DNA of 64,000 nucleotides from Allolobophora icterica (taxonomy: Eukaryota; Annelida; Clitellata; Crassiclitellata; Lumbricidae). Below, piece after piece: positions 54,342-64,000 of this stretch. Under the pieces are notes generated by a model. That model worked only from the letters and a program-made list of their open reading frames with translations. It had not been told where the DNA came from and did no database searches. The first letter of the stretch is position 1; each line of letters starts with the position of its first letter. The position numbers were made by a program, and so were the translations under genes. The stretch lies in NCBI GenBank assembly GCA_963556255.1, contig OY744604.1:73898736-73962735 (forward strand), read 5' to 3'.

Positions 54342-55821
54342 ATTCTAATCTATTGGCTTCATGCCTAAATCCTGAAGGATTATTTTGACGTAGAGAAAAA
54401 ACATTAAAATATAATGACACAAATAATGATAGTTTACTTTATTCTGTTTAATTAAAATATTCTGATATGCTGTCGTGCCTTACTTTGTCCAATGTCGCCT
54501 CTAATGGGTAATCCAGAATATGCAAATATCTCGTCTTCTGACGCAACTGTTAAAATTAACCACACGCTTGTTAGTATAATAATTATTATTGCCAGAAATG
54601 CCTGCAAGTGCTTCTTTTATACAGTAGTATACTGTATCAAACTGTAATAACCACAATTTTCCGAGCTCTTTACAGTTCGGCCAATTGTAATCATGCATTT
54701 CGTCATCGCAAGTGGCACAGCATCGATTTGGAGAGGAACACCATGAAAGATGGTTCAGAGACGTACACCCAAAATAATTGTGGCAGTTAAATGTTCGGGT
54801 GCTGCAAGATTTCCAGAGGGTCCGGAGTCATGCGGTCGTCATTAATTTTGATCATTGGATGGTTACGCTTGGGTAGGGTCTAAGTTAGTTGTATTAACAG
54901 TAGCGCCCTGGCGCTAAATTACTGCAAGTGATTTGTTTAATTTAAAACGGCCTGAACAAATTAGAGCTAGGGAGGTCGTTTCTGTTCAAGTTCGGTCAAC
55001 ATGTCACTCTGAAAAGCAAAATAGTACAATTAATTTTAGGAGCTAACTGCTAAATTTAATTGCAAGTCATTTAGATTCAACTAATTAGTATTATATATAA
55101 TTTAAGTAAGTCTCCTGATGCATTCCAGAAGCCATTTATTTATTTGTGATATATATAGGAGCAAACAATTGTAATGTAGACGAGCACTAATTAAGTTTGA
55201 TTTATTTTTTAAAAGAATTCTATGCATAATGGAGTGGTTCAATTTTGTATGCAAGCAAGCGTTACAAATCGGGTTTATGATTTACTTTTGAAAGAAGTGC
55301 GATCAATTTTCAGCAATTGAGTAAGTTTCATTTCATGAAGTTGTAAATGCAGTGCATGTCAAAGGTACTTCTAGGCACAAAATTTTGTCTTTTGTGAATT
55401 TGAAAACAAAATAACTATTTGCCTATGTTCGGGGTAATTTTCAACACACTCTTTTGTGCATGCACTTTGCCAGTTGTGATAAAAGATCAGTGTTACGACA
55501 TATTGCCCCAAAAAACTACATGGCTTATTAAATGCGTAAAGTGTGTAAGTTTGTAAGCAATCTACTACATCTGCATCTAGGATCGACCCACTGCTTTGAG
55601 GTTATTTGAGCTAACTACTGTGCTTTTTACAGAAAAATTTCAATCGATCAGAATATGGGACGTGCCATTCTGCTCTTTTTAAAACTGGAAACCATTTACT
55701 GCTGGGTAACTTTCAAACTAGCTTAAGGTCATTACTACAAACACCAAAAAGAATGAAAGTAGGCTATCAACTGAAGCAACAAATAAGATGATAGCAATAA
55801 GTTTTTATTGTTAGGCTGTAC
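54342..55821. other. Gene A intron, no exon seen
   Basis: AT-rich, mostly unique sequence between the hAT element and the CUB exon. The short frame at 54,501-54,698 has no domain text. Confidence 0.4.
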
Positions 55822-55987
55822 CTGACTCGAAGCCATAAGTAAGCTGGAAAATGCCCCATGATTCGTCCTGGTTTATGTGGAACGTTATTATCACATGATC
55901 ACATGATTTAAATTTGAGAGCAGGTGGTCGAAGTGATCCGCAATATCTCTTTATGTTTGGCTTGTACGATTCGTCTTTGCACTTAAC
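55822..55987 (-). CDS. Gene A CUB domain, second exon
   Basis: On the minus strand, after acceptor TTGCCAG, the frame reads VKCKDESYKPNIKRYCGS, then LRPPALKFKSCDHVIITFHI and NQDESWGIFQLTYGFES. YCG, the SxxxVxxxFHxD/N-like stretch and the closing GFxLxY-type strand (here GIFQLTYGF) are CUB signatures; two cysteines are those of the second disulphide. The donor is GTACAG. It enters in phase 0 from the first CUB exon and leaves in phase 1 to the EGF exon. CUB domains mediate protein-protein and carbohydrate binding, often next to EGF modules. Confidence 0.82.
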
Positions 55988-56248
55988 CTGGCAAAATCAC
56001 CAAAATACTTCAATAGAAAGCGATTTCAGCTATCTTAGCCTGGACTTGCGAAGGCTATATTAGCCCCTCACTAATTCATCGGCAATACACCTGATGTACT
56101 TATTGTGTTGCTGAGTTTACTAGAGGGCGCTAATAGAGTAGAACTCCAGGAAAGATCTTTATGTCTTGGCGGAGATTTGAATCCCAACTTTTGGTTGACA
56201 ACTGAAAAGAATAATCACCAGAACATCGCGCCGTATTTAAAGTATATT

Positions 56249-56464
56249 GGGGGTTAGAGTAATGGTAACACTCATAACCAGGACAGCAGCAGTACGCGGT
56301 TTGATTCCCGCAACCCACCTCTGGCGGACGCCTTGCATGGCTGCCATAACGTGTGTTTAGTTAAGATATTGATAATTGTACTGTCGTGCCTCAATGTAAT
56401 CTTACTGCGTTTGTCGGTTTGAATTAATAAAGAAAAAATTATTATCATGATTATTATTATTATT
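56249..56464 (+). mobile_element. tRNA-derived SINE with ATT tail (family S2), second copy
   Basis: The head GGGGTTAGAGTAATGGTAAC, B-box-like GCGGTTTGATTCCCGCAACC and body end GGTTTGAATTAATAAAG match 23,639-23,868. The ATT tail differs in length. It lies in the intron between the CUB exons. Confidence 0.75.
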
Positions 56465-56947
56465 AAACTGCTGTGATCTCATCATGTGAAGTTAGTAGAG
56501 GTTTTGTTAGTGTATGTCTGTCTTGAACTTTTTGTAAATGGTCAGTAAACTTTGACTGATTTGAAGGATTTGGATTGTGGAACCAGACGGAGATAGGACA
56601 TGGCAAAGGTTAGAACTGAAAGGTAGAAACATAGCTCTCTAAAAGTTACGTTTAATGTTCAAGACTGTAAAGTTTGCAATGAAGAGTTGTTTTGAAAAAG
56701 GTAAACACACTTTGTGGAACTCATAATTGCAGTTACTAAACGTACAATAATTTCTTATGCGAAAAATATAACCAAGTTATGTACCTTTCCTATAAGATTA
56801 ACCATAAATAACACATTACATTACATGTAGAAGCGTCAGCCATATTAATAGTTTCAAAGATATATAAAAAGATACGCTACAAGTTGAAAGAACAGATCGT
56901 TTGAAAGGTTGAGTGTTATCACAATTAAAACTCAACGTGCAACTTAC

Positions 56948-57156
56948 CTCGACCCAATCTTCTCCATTTGAACAGATATAATGATCTCCACTGTACACAG
57001 AATACCAACCATGTAGATAAAATACTGGAAATATTATTGTCACAGAGTCTTGCCCTATTCTTTCAATAGAGTAGGTGCAAATGCGTCCAGACATATATGG
57101 AAAACCAGGAGAGGAAATAAATCCTATCGCATCACTGTACATGGTTTCCCCACAAC
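56948..57156 (-). CDS. Gene A CUB domain, first exon
   Basis: On the minus strand, after acceptor CTAACAG, the frame reads GCGETMYSDAIGFISSPGFP, then YMSGRICTYSIERIGQDSVT, IIFPVFYLHGWYSVYSGDHY and ICSNGEDWVE. The CUB start CGE..., the core SSPGFPY...C.Y.I and the D-V/W-V-E-type turn are clear. The donor is GTAAGT after GAG. Phase is 1 in and 0 out, continuing at 55,987. The SRCR exon at 61.6 kb ends in phase 1, so SRCR to CUB splicing is in frame. Confidence 0.85.
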
Positions 57157-58880
57157 CTGTTAGGAATGTTTAGAAATAGGCATCAACTAGATAGAGAGTC
57201 TGGACAACATTGTCATAATTTAGTCCAGTAAGCTTATACATGTAACACTAGAGTTTTGAATACATGCATTGATGCAAACAAACCACGACGACTATAGGCC
57301 TCGCCATTCAGTAATCTTGATCACCCAATTTTCCAGTAAGCACTACTTTGCTTAAACATTAACATGGCCGAATTTTATTACCTTCTAAAGCCAAAACCCG
57401 TAAGTCGATTGGCTAGAAGTTTGATGAGGGTGATTAGGCGGCAAAGTCATCACCATTGCAAAGCTAGGTGGAGAACGCTTATCGGCGGCGCATTCAGTGA
57501 CATTCACTAAACTAATACATGATTTACAGTTTGAACATTTGTTTATAAAAACATACGCCTTGAAAACGTTTAGGCGAGTGGCTCAGTTGACAGCCGATGT
57601 GCTTATTCAAACTGACAGCGTTCAATATTGTAGAAGATGTGCCCTCAGGGCAAATTAAATAGAGGTCAAAATAATACTCGTATTAGTGGAAAGTGTTATC
57701 AGGTTTTCATTAAGTGTATCTAACACAACGCAACGGCGCGGACAACTAGAAACTATTGCAGACTTTGATCAGTGGCGGCGTCAGACATTTTTTGTAACCA
57801 GGGCATAGCCAGCGCAGTCATAGAAGTTACCAGTGCAGAGAGCGATTTATGCCCCGAACAAATTCTGGGCAGGGCAAAAATTCTGGCAGGGCAACGACCA
57901 GGGCAAAGGCTTTTTACCAGGGCATTTGCCTTGGCTCGCCCTGGTGTAGCGCCGCCCCTGACTTTGATTAGACGCTGAATTCATTGAAAACCTATAAACG
58001 CAAAAGTTTGCTTAATTTGGTAATTTTTTTCGCTTAAAAATTTGTGGCTCAAACGATGATTACAATGAAATAAAGATCTAAAAACATTAGATTTCATCTT
58101 ATGCAAAAGTGATTAACTTACTTAACATGTGAAAATGCTTGGTTCTATATGGGTCATATTAGATTGAATTGCAGAATAAATTTCTTATTTACATAAAATC
58201 TAATGACAAAATGCTTGTTAATAGGTCTAACTTTCGGGATAATATGACGATAACGGTAAGGTATTTATTGGCCTGTTTCCAACTTATCTTCCTAATCCGA
58301 GATTACTAAGATGCAACTCATAGCAAACTGTTTTGGAGCTAAACAGAATTCTTGGTTTAAAACATTTAAAAATTCCACTGATGCTGGTTGAACAAGTATT
58401 TTGGTGACATTTTGGGGGTTTGACCTGAGACAGGTAACCTTTCTGACTAGCTTTGAAATGAAGGTGACGATGTCCGTTTACCACACAGTCCTATCTCAGT
58501 GTCTATATGATAGTGATTTATATTGTGTTGAATGTTAGGAATAAAAGTTGTAGCGTAGCCGTTTTAGTTAACTAATTCTCCAGCACCTACAACCAGCATT
58601 GTAGGGGATAAAATAGTTTAGATAGAATTTCGGGCATATTTATTGTTTTGGATAACGTGAGGTGATGTGCAGAAATGTGATTGGGCGATTTAAATCACAA
58701 CGGATTAAAAGGTGTCGTCTGCTCAGCCGAGCGAATTTTACCACATTTGGACTGGAAATGCAATAAAGAGTTCAGTTCGGTGTTGGCTATTGAAACGAGA
58801 AGAAGTCAACTGAATATTGGTTAAAGAACCCACTCCGGATCGGTCGATTAAAAAGGAATGTTGCTTCTAACTATCCGGTT
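57157..58880. other. Gene A intron, no exon seen
   Basis: Contains the MITE at 57,770-57,960. Otherwise no recognisable feature. Confidence 0.4.
57770..57960. mobile_element. 191-bp hAT-like MITE, GGGCAGGGCA type
   Basis: It begins CAGTGGCGGCGTCAGACA and ends GTGTAGCGCCGCCCCTG, with a perfect 8-bp duplication ACTTTGAT on both sides. It is very similar to 35,539-35,723. Confidence 0.93.
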
Positions 58881-59650
58881 GAGATGTAGGCCTACTATAC
58901 CTATCGACAAACTCTTCGTCTCTTACCTTCACATCCGACTCCTCTATCCGTTATCTTGGTATTACGTTTGATCCACATCTCTCCCCTAACCACATCCCCA
59001 GCATCTCGTGCTCCTGCTTCATGCAATTTCGTGACCTCTGCCGCATCTGGCCCATGCTCGACCTTAAACTGCCTCCACCACTGCTACCTCCATTGTTCAT
59101 TCAAAGCTTGATTACTGCAATTCCCTCTCCCTAAACCTTGAATCCACCCATATCAAGCGTCTGCAGCTTAATCAAAACTCACTAGCCAGGGCTGTTACTA
59201 GAACACCCAAAACCATCGTAGCACTCCCATCCTAAAATCACTCCATTGGCTAAAAATCTCAGAGCGAATCCACTTTAATCTCCGGTCACTACTCATCTCA
59301 AGTTCTCCAACAGAGCCATATCCAACACAGCACCACGCCTCGGGAATGATCTCTGCTCTGAGTTCCGCATAATCTCGGCTTCTTCATCATCATTTCAACC
59401 CGTCCTCCATGTTCATCCTCCGGCTCCTCTAGCTATCACCTCTGGCTTTTCATACAAAACTGAAGTCTCACCTTTTCAGGAACTTCTACCATAACTCATC
59501 GGAAGATCCTCCGCCTTCCAATTCCTCTCGCCATAAGCGACCCCGCCTTAAACGCTTTTCTGCTTCCTCACTTGATCTTGGTAACAGGACTCGGACTTCC
59601 TCTGGAATACTCTTTGGAAACCCCTCTGATTTGATGCAGCGCTCGTGATT
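58880..59650 (+). mobile_element. LINE ORF2 C-terminal half, plus strand
   Basis: Plus-strand text SSLTFTSDSSIRYLGITFDP, then HIPSISCSCFMQFRDLCRIW, IQSLITAIPS-type text and SNRAISNTAPRL is the region after the RT active site. Frameshifts are frequent. It meets the minus-strand LINE at about 59,690 tail to tail. Confidence 0.7.
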
Positions 59651-59689
59651 AGGCTGGTGCCCTGAGCTTAGCCTTCGATAAGCGATTTA

Positions 59690-61260
59690 GAAGTTTCGAG
59701 ATTACAATTACGAGTACGAACCATTCAGAGACGCTTCCAGTGCGCAAGACCACAAGAGAAGACATAAGTCTTGAGAAAGGCAAAGAAGGAAGCGGGGTAA
59801 ACTACTAGAATTTGAGAGAGAATAAAAGGAGACAGAGCATTTCAGGGAGAGAGAGGCCAATTTCGGCAAAAGACCGGAACTGCTCCATAGCTGTCCTAGT
59901 ATCAGGAACTAAGAGATCCAGTCTGTTCGAGGAGCGAAGTGGACGATGCGAGGAAACTGAAAAAGGCCGGTGTATTACATCAACTAAATATTTATGGGTG
60001 AAACCCCACCGTGCCTTGCACACCCGAATGAGGATTTTGAATTTAATACGAGTAGAGAGAGGAAGCTAGTGCAGTTGTTCAAACATGAAGGGAGAAATTC
60101 GAGAGTTGCGTGGCAGACGTGCTATTGATATCGCAGCTGCATTCAGGACTGATAGCAGGGGTAAGAGACGGACCTTATGAAGACCGACAAGAAGGGAATT
60201 ACAGTAGTCAACTCGGGAGCATGTGAAATCATGGACACGTACACTTGATGAAAAGAGAAATGCGGAAAGATTTCAAAGAGGAGGGCAAAATCAATCGGAG
60301 GGGCCAATCCATATGAACTGGGTTTTGGAGGCATTAAGAGAGACGATTCGATGACATCCAGGAGTGGAGTCACTTAGATCTTTAGAGATTGAATACGCTC
60401 AACTTGAAATTGGGATTAAGGAGATCCATGTAGGCCTACAAATGTTTGCACATCATCCGCAAAGAGATGGCCAGCAGCTCCCGACAGTGGGAAAAGAGAT
60501 AGAATGTCTATCGTATATAAAGGAGCAGAGGACCAACAACAGAGCCTTGATGGAGACCCAGTAAAATGTGGATCCATTTAGTTCTAAAGTCACCCGATAT
60601 AATCATGTGGTTCGTTCAGTGAGATAAGATCGAAGCGAACAAAGAGGAGGCCCTGTAACCCATATGAAGTCTCAAGACGCTGATGGAGAAAATTATGGTC
60701 TACCATATCCAAGGCTGCATAAACATCGAAAAGAGCCAAGAGGCTCTATCAACAGCAGAGTAGATTTCAGAGAGGAGAGAGTAGAGCCGTCTCAGTAGAG
60801 TTATGAGCCCTAAAACCTGATTGATTAGCAAGAAGGAGTCCATAATGCTCAATACGATGAAGGAGAATACTGTAGAAACATCATAAACAGCCAGGATGGT
60901 AAGTTCATCACTGTCAACAGTAAGGTAGATTTCAGAGAGGAGAGTGAGAGGAGAGCAGTGGTGTGTCTCAGTGGAGTGATGTTCCCTAAAGCCTTATTGG
61001 CTAGGAGTAAGGAGACACCTTCAGCAAATGACCTATTCAATAGATAAACAAAAAAGGGAGCAAGGTCATTTAAAATGTCAATTACAACACAATGGGGAGC
61101 GGATCAATATCAAATGATTCAATATTAGCAGACGATAGTGCTAAGCTAAGGTCCGACTCCGAGATAAGATGGAAGCTATCGAAGACGGTAGATGTACATG
61201 CTAAAGGCGATGGAGGAGCATCAAGTCCGACGCAGGAAGTCGGTCGATCTTGGCTGAAGT
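59690..61260 (-). mobile_element. Degenerate L2-like LINE, minus strand
   Basis: Minus-strand text LPFFVYLLNRSFAEGVSLL (about 61,000-61,060) marks the start of the RT region. Further pieces follow to an L2-like C-terminus near 59,800-60,000 (HKYLVDVIHRPF, then SSNRLDLLVPDTRTAMEQF). No YADD frame survives. Confidence 0.65.
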
Positions 61261-61312
61261 AAGTAAGTAAGTAAGTAAATAAGTAAGCAAGTAAGTAAGT
61301 AAGTGACCCTTT
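61258..61312. repeat. GTAA microsatellite
   Basis: Imperfect GTAA repeats at a LINE boundary, also present at the paralogous position near 31,460. Confidence 0.9.
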
Positions 61313-61569
61313 AATAATGCAAGTCCAACGCTCACTTTTAACAAAATAGACAGTTGATGTAAAGTGTTACTGTCGTTGGATTAGGAAAAGTCCAAAAAGG
61401 CTCGTTAGCTGCCTAGCAGCTTCTATGAGCGCTTCTGACGCTCACTTCAATAATAACTGTTCGGAGAATGGCAAGAGATGTTGTGTTGCTGGAATCTTGA
61501 TTATCCAGTTCTGGATTGCCTGTAAGCCTTCTGAAAGTATTTAATTAATCTACTATTATTTTTGAGTAC

Positions 61570-61742
61570 CTATGTTGCGACAGGTGATTGAGACGTCCTG
61601 ACTGTGGTTGCAATTGTGTAAACCAAAGGCCCTGTGGTTACATCTGTCGATTCCGTATTCTGTTCCAGCACACCTGACATCATCCAACCATATCTGACCG
61701 TTTCCAGCGCCATAACGATTGCCGATAAATGCACCAATGTAG
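61570..61742 (-). CDS. Gene A SRCR domain, second-half exon
   Basis: On the minus strand, after acceptor GACCAG, the frame reads YIGAFIGNRYGAGNGQIWLD, then DVRCAGTEYGIDRCNHRAFG and LHNCNHSQDVSITCRNIG. It has four cysteines (VRC, DRC, HNC, ITC), completing the six of group A. The donor is GTACTC, with phase 2 in and 1 out. It is more diverged from the 3.7- and 8.1-kb exons than they are from each other. It joins the CUB exon at 57,156 in frame. Confidence 0.9.
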
Positions 61743-62678
61743 CTGGTCAAATGCATTATAATATAACAGACACTGTTTAAACTTAAAATGACCACTGTTA
61801 TTAAATACGAGTAACTGTAGTGGTTCGCCACTAGTAACATTCTTTTATCTCTTATATGGTTTCACATATCAAAGATTTCACAGATTGCCATTTTACATAG
61901 ACGCCTATTCATATGCGTAATTACCAGCATTGAACAAAATCTCTATACGGAATAATAGGGTTTAATAGCAATACAAACTGAACAAATAATATGATATACT
62001 AGCCAGAGAATACAGCCAGTGATTCGTCAGTCGAGTTATGTAATATGACAAAAGGCTGCAACTTCTAGATCCTGTGGAGAATGAAAGTCGTCGTCGGTCG
62101 CTTGCTACTTCAATGGCGTGCGCGAAATTTTTTAAATGTAATGATTTTTCAGTTGAATCGACTAAATAACACACTCCGAGAGTCGAATTGCACAGATTTT
62201 GGGTTAATATAATGCAAATTCATGATCGGTTGTTCGATCGAATTGTAGTAGTAGGCCTAATGCAACAAGCTGTAAATTGATTATCATCCCCAACAGTTCA
62301 AATGATATCGATAATTGCGGTTAAGTCATGACGAAGTGCTAAGGTCTTTACCGGTGTGACTTGTGCTGAACATGGAGCAGAATTATTATAGTAACAATCA
62401 CTCGTTATGTCTCCAAATGACAGAATATTCGACTTGTGTGATGCAGTTAGACGATAACAGTTCGGTGAATTTGTGGAAACGTTGTTAGTGGCTATCTATT
62501 GATGAAAGCTTGTGTTTTGAAAGACAGTTGACTTTCATCGAAGTCAGGTCACCTGAAGAAGCAGTGCAGCTGTTCGTTTGTGGAGGCGATTTGGAAGACT
62601 ATGCGTACGACAGCCCCAGTACAACCTATGTGCTCTAAATAAGTCACTGCGCAGGTTGCAGCAGAGAGAGAGGAGAGA

Positions 62679-62713
<35 letters not shown>

Positions 62714-62742
62714 CAGGAGAGAGAGAGAGAGAGAGAGAGAGC

Positions 62743-62808
<66 letters not shown>

Positions 62809-63281
62809 AGGAGAGAGAGAGAGAACAGGAGAGAGAGTTAGCTTAAAGTCAATGTAAACTAACGTAATGTAGTCAATGCTGATACACAATACAATACAAC
62901 TGTATTTTGATATTGCCCTCCTTACAAAGTTAGAAGTATCCTACAAATGCGTAGGCTTAAGAAATAATCTACGATGTCTGGTTTATTTGACAGTTAAAAT
63001 ATTACTTCTGAAGTTACATTCTCGACCAAAAATTGAAGAACGTAGTTTCTGTTTAGACCAGCCTTTTACCCTCACTATCCGCTCTACTGTGTTGGCAACT
63101 GCAATCCTTGTTTACAGTCTTTCTGTTACTGAGTGCGCCTGGCTCAAATGGTTCTCGTTGTTTTGCCCTGCTGATCTTTCTACCTTTTATCAGGAAAGTA
63201 AGTTATTTCTTGCAATATAAAGCCACCTCTCCACTGACCTGTCATAATACGCGAAGCCAGTGCTACAGATTTTCTCAGTAC
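61743..63281. other. Gene A SRCR intron
   Basis: No additional exon was seen. It contains the GA repeat, and its right end (63,062-63,281) is homologous to 1,425-1,646. Confidence 0.45.
62660..62836. repeat. GA microsatellite, about 175 bases
   Basis: GAGA runs broken by GCAGGAGA and ACAGGAGA. Arg/Glu and Ser/Leu frames over it are artefacts. Confidence 0.97.
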
Positions 63282-63691
63282 CAGTGGCATCACTAGGATT
63301 ATTGTCACCCAGTGCGGTAAGTACATTAGTACAAAATACATAACTAAGGATACTGTATGGTCTGGCAAGGGACTAATGAAGGAGGTCCATGGGGTGACAC
63401 CATTGTCACCCCATGGACCTCCTTCATTAGTCCCTTGCCAGACCATACAGTATCCTTAGTTATGTATTTTGTACTAATGTTACTGGTAAATCGTAATTCC
63501 GGTATATCACTCAATGTAATAGTAATAGTAGTGACATAAACGACTAGCAGAATTAAAAATTACAAATGCATATTTTTATTTCATTTTTTATTTTCATCAT
63601 TTGCCATTAGTCATTTTGTCATCTTGGTGTCACCCTCTATGAAGGTGTCACCCGGTGTGACCCGCACCCCCCCCCTCAGTGACGCCACTGC
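63282..63691. mobile_element. 410-bp hAT-like MITE with giant internal hairpin
   Basis: The ends CAGTGGCATCACT and, complemented, CAGTGGCGTCACT are flanked by CTCAGTAC and CTCATTAA (six of eight bases match). The paralogous empty site CTCATTAC is at 1,647-1,654. Inside, 63,323-63,480 is a perfect palindrome. GTGTCACCC motifs recur. Confidence 0.85.
63323..63480. repeat. Perfect palindrome, 77-bp arms, 4-base loop
   Basis: Arms 63,323-63,399 and 63,404-63,480 are exactly complementary around CCAT. Both strands therefore encode the same frame start (MVWQGTNEGGPWGD). Confidence 0.95.
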
Positions 63692-63732
63692 TCATTAAAT
63701 GTTCATACAGTTAAGGAAAGACTTGAAATCAC

Positions 63733-63880
63733 CCGAAACCGAGACTCGCACAAGCCACTCTTGCAGCAGCGCGTGTAAATCCATCATCGCATACGGTTCC
63801 CCATTCTCCATTGTAGTAGATCTCCAGTCGTCCCTCAGTTGCATTGGAAGACAGTGTATTATTCAGCCGTACACTGAATG
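63733..63880 (-). CDS. Gene A SRCR domain, first-half exon
   Basis: On the minus strand, after acceptor TTTTAG, the frame reads [20 protein letters not shown], then [19 protein letters not shown] and [10 protein letters not shown]. Two cysteines; donor GTGATTTC; phase 1 in and 2 out; 148 bases, the standard length here. It pairs with 61,570-61,742. Since it enters in phase 1 like a repeat unit, more SRCR domains may precede it to the right of the window. Its downstream intron is shared with the exon at 1,690-1,837. Confidence 0.9.
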
Positions 63881-64000
63881 CTAAAATTTGTACAAGATTA
63901 ATATATTTCTTAGTTCTAATTATTACAGTATCGCAATATCTCTAGTTATATTGCATTACACTATTACTAAGACAAACTTATAACCATAAATATATGTTAC

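Larger units (their letters stand above)
46419..63880 (-). other. Gene A model: SRCR-CUB-EGF-TM receptor (5' end off right edge)
   Basis: Eight exons chain in one frame: 63,733-63,880; 61,570-61,742; 56,948-57,156; 55,822-55,987; 51,323-51,428; 50,356-50,435; 48,133-48,246; 46,419-46,603. Every domain is bounded by phase-1 introns. Splits inside SRCR and EGF domains are phase 2, and the CUB split is phase 0. The predicted product is a single-pass surface protein with extracellular SRCR, CUB and EGF-like modules. Further SRCR exons and the signal peptide probably lie beyond 64 kb. Extra exons in the large introns cannot be excluded. No stop or frameshift was found in any exon. Confidence 0.7.

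Noticed and set aside
62578..62889. Arg/Glu-rich and Ser/Leu-rich proteins
   Set aside because: Translation of the GA microsatellite.

Overview
The window looks like animal nuclear DNA. It has no operons or ribosome-binding sites, and its coding is confined to short exons with GT/AG splice sites inside a sea of LINE, SINE, hAT-like, Helitron-like and foldback debris. Group A scavenger receptor cysteine-rich (SRCR) exons, CUB and EGF-like exons, and a striking excess of the palindromic octamer TAGGCCTA, fit a marine invertebrate deuterostome. An echinoderm is my best guess; lineages with hugely expanded SRCR genes include sea urchins and amphioxus. This is inference, not a database result.

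All host exons I can support lie on the minus strand, so the genes read from right to left. Gene A (63,880 to 46,419) enters from beyond the right edge. It reads SRCR (two exons, 63.8 and 61.7 kb), CUB (two exons, 57.1 and 55.9 kb), EGF-like (two exons, 51.4 and 50.4 kb), a transmembrane exon (48.2 kb) and a terminal cytoplasmic exon (46.6-46.4 kb). The tail carries three YxxL/I motifs, two with ITAM-like spacing. Intron phases agree at every junction. The product would be a type I surface receptor for extracellular ligands with a tyrosine-phosphorylatable tail.

A second set of related exons lies to the left: EGF-like pairs at 30.5/29.6 and 26.0/25.1 kb, SRCR pairs at 12.9/8.1 and 4.8/3.7 kb, and half an SRCR at 1.8 kb whose partner is off the left edge. 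Intron sequence is shared among these copies. The locus has therefore grown by duplication of modules: an EGF unit present three times, an SRCR unit duplicated at 3.6-4.8 and 7.9-12.9 kb, and SRCR flanks shared between 1.4-1.8 and 63.1-63.9 kb. Whether the left set is one gene, two genes or partly pseudogenic cannot be settled here.

The rest is mostly mobile DNA. At least two LINE families are present. One has ORF2 ending directly in the 3' tail; the other ends in ATTAAAGAATATA followed by TTAC repeats. There are three tRNA-derived SINE types, one sharing the first LINE family's tail. Several hAT-like non-autonomous elements have readable 8-bp target duplications. Two Helitron-like elements, a TTAA-flanked piggyBac-like element, a 2.45-kb unclassified inverted-repeat element and a 4.5-kb foldback-like element are also present. 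The foldback-like element split an older LINE and itself contains another LINE and a microsatellite-bearing element. Long CATA/GTAT, GTAA, GAT, AT and GA microsatellites mark LINE tails and introns. Nothing bacterial, viral or CRISPR-like was seen.
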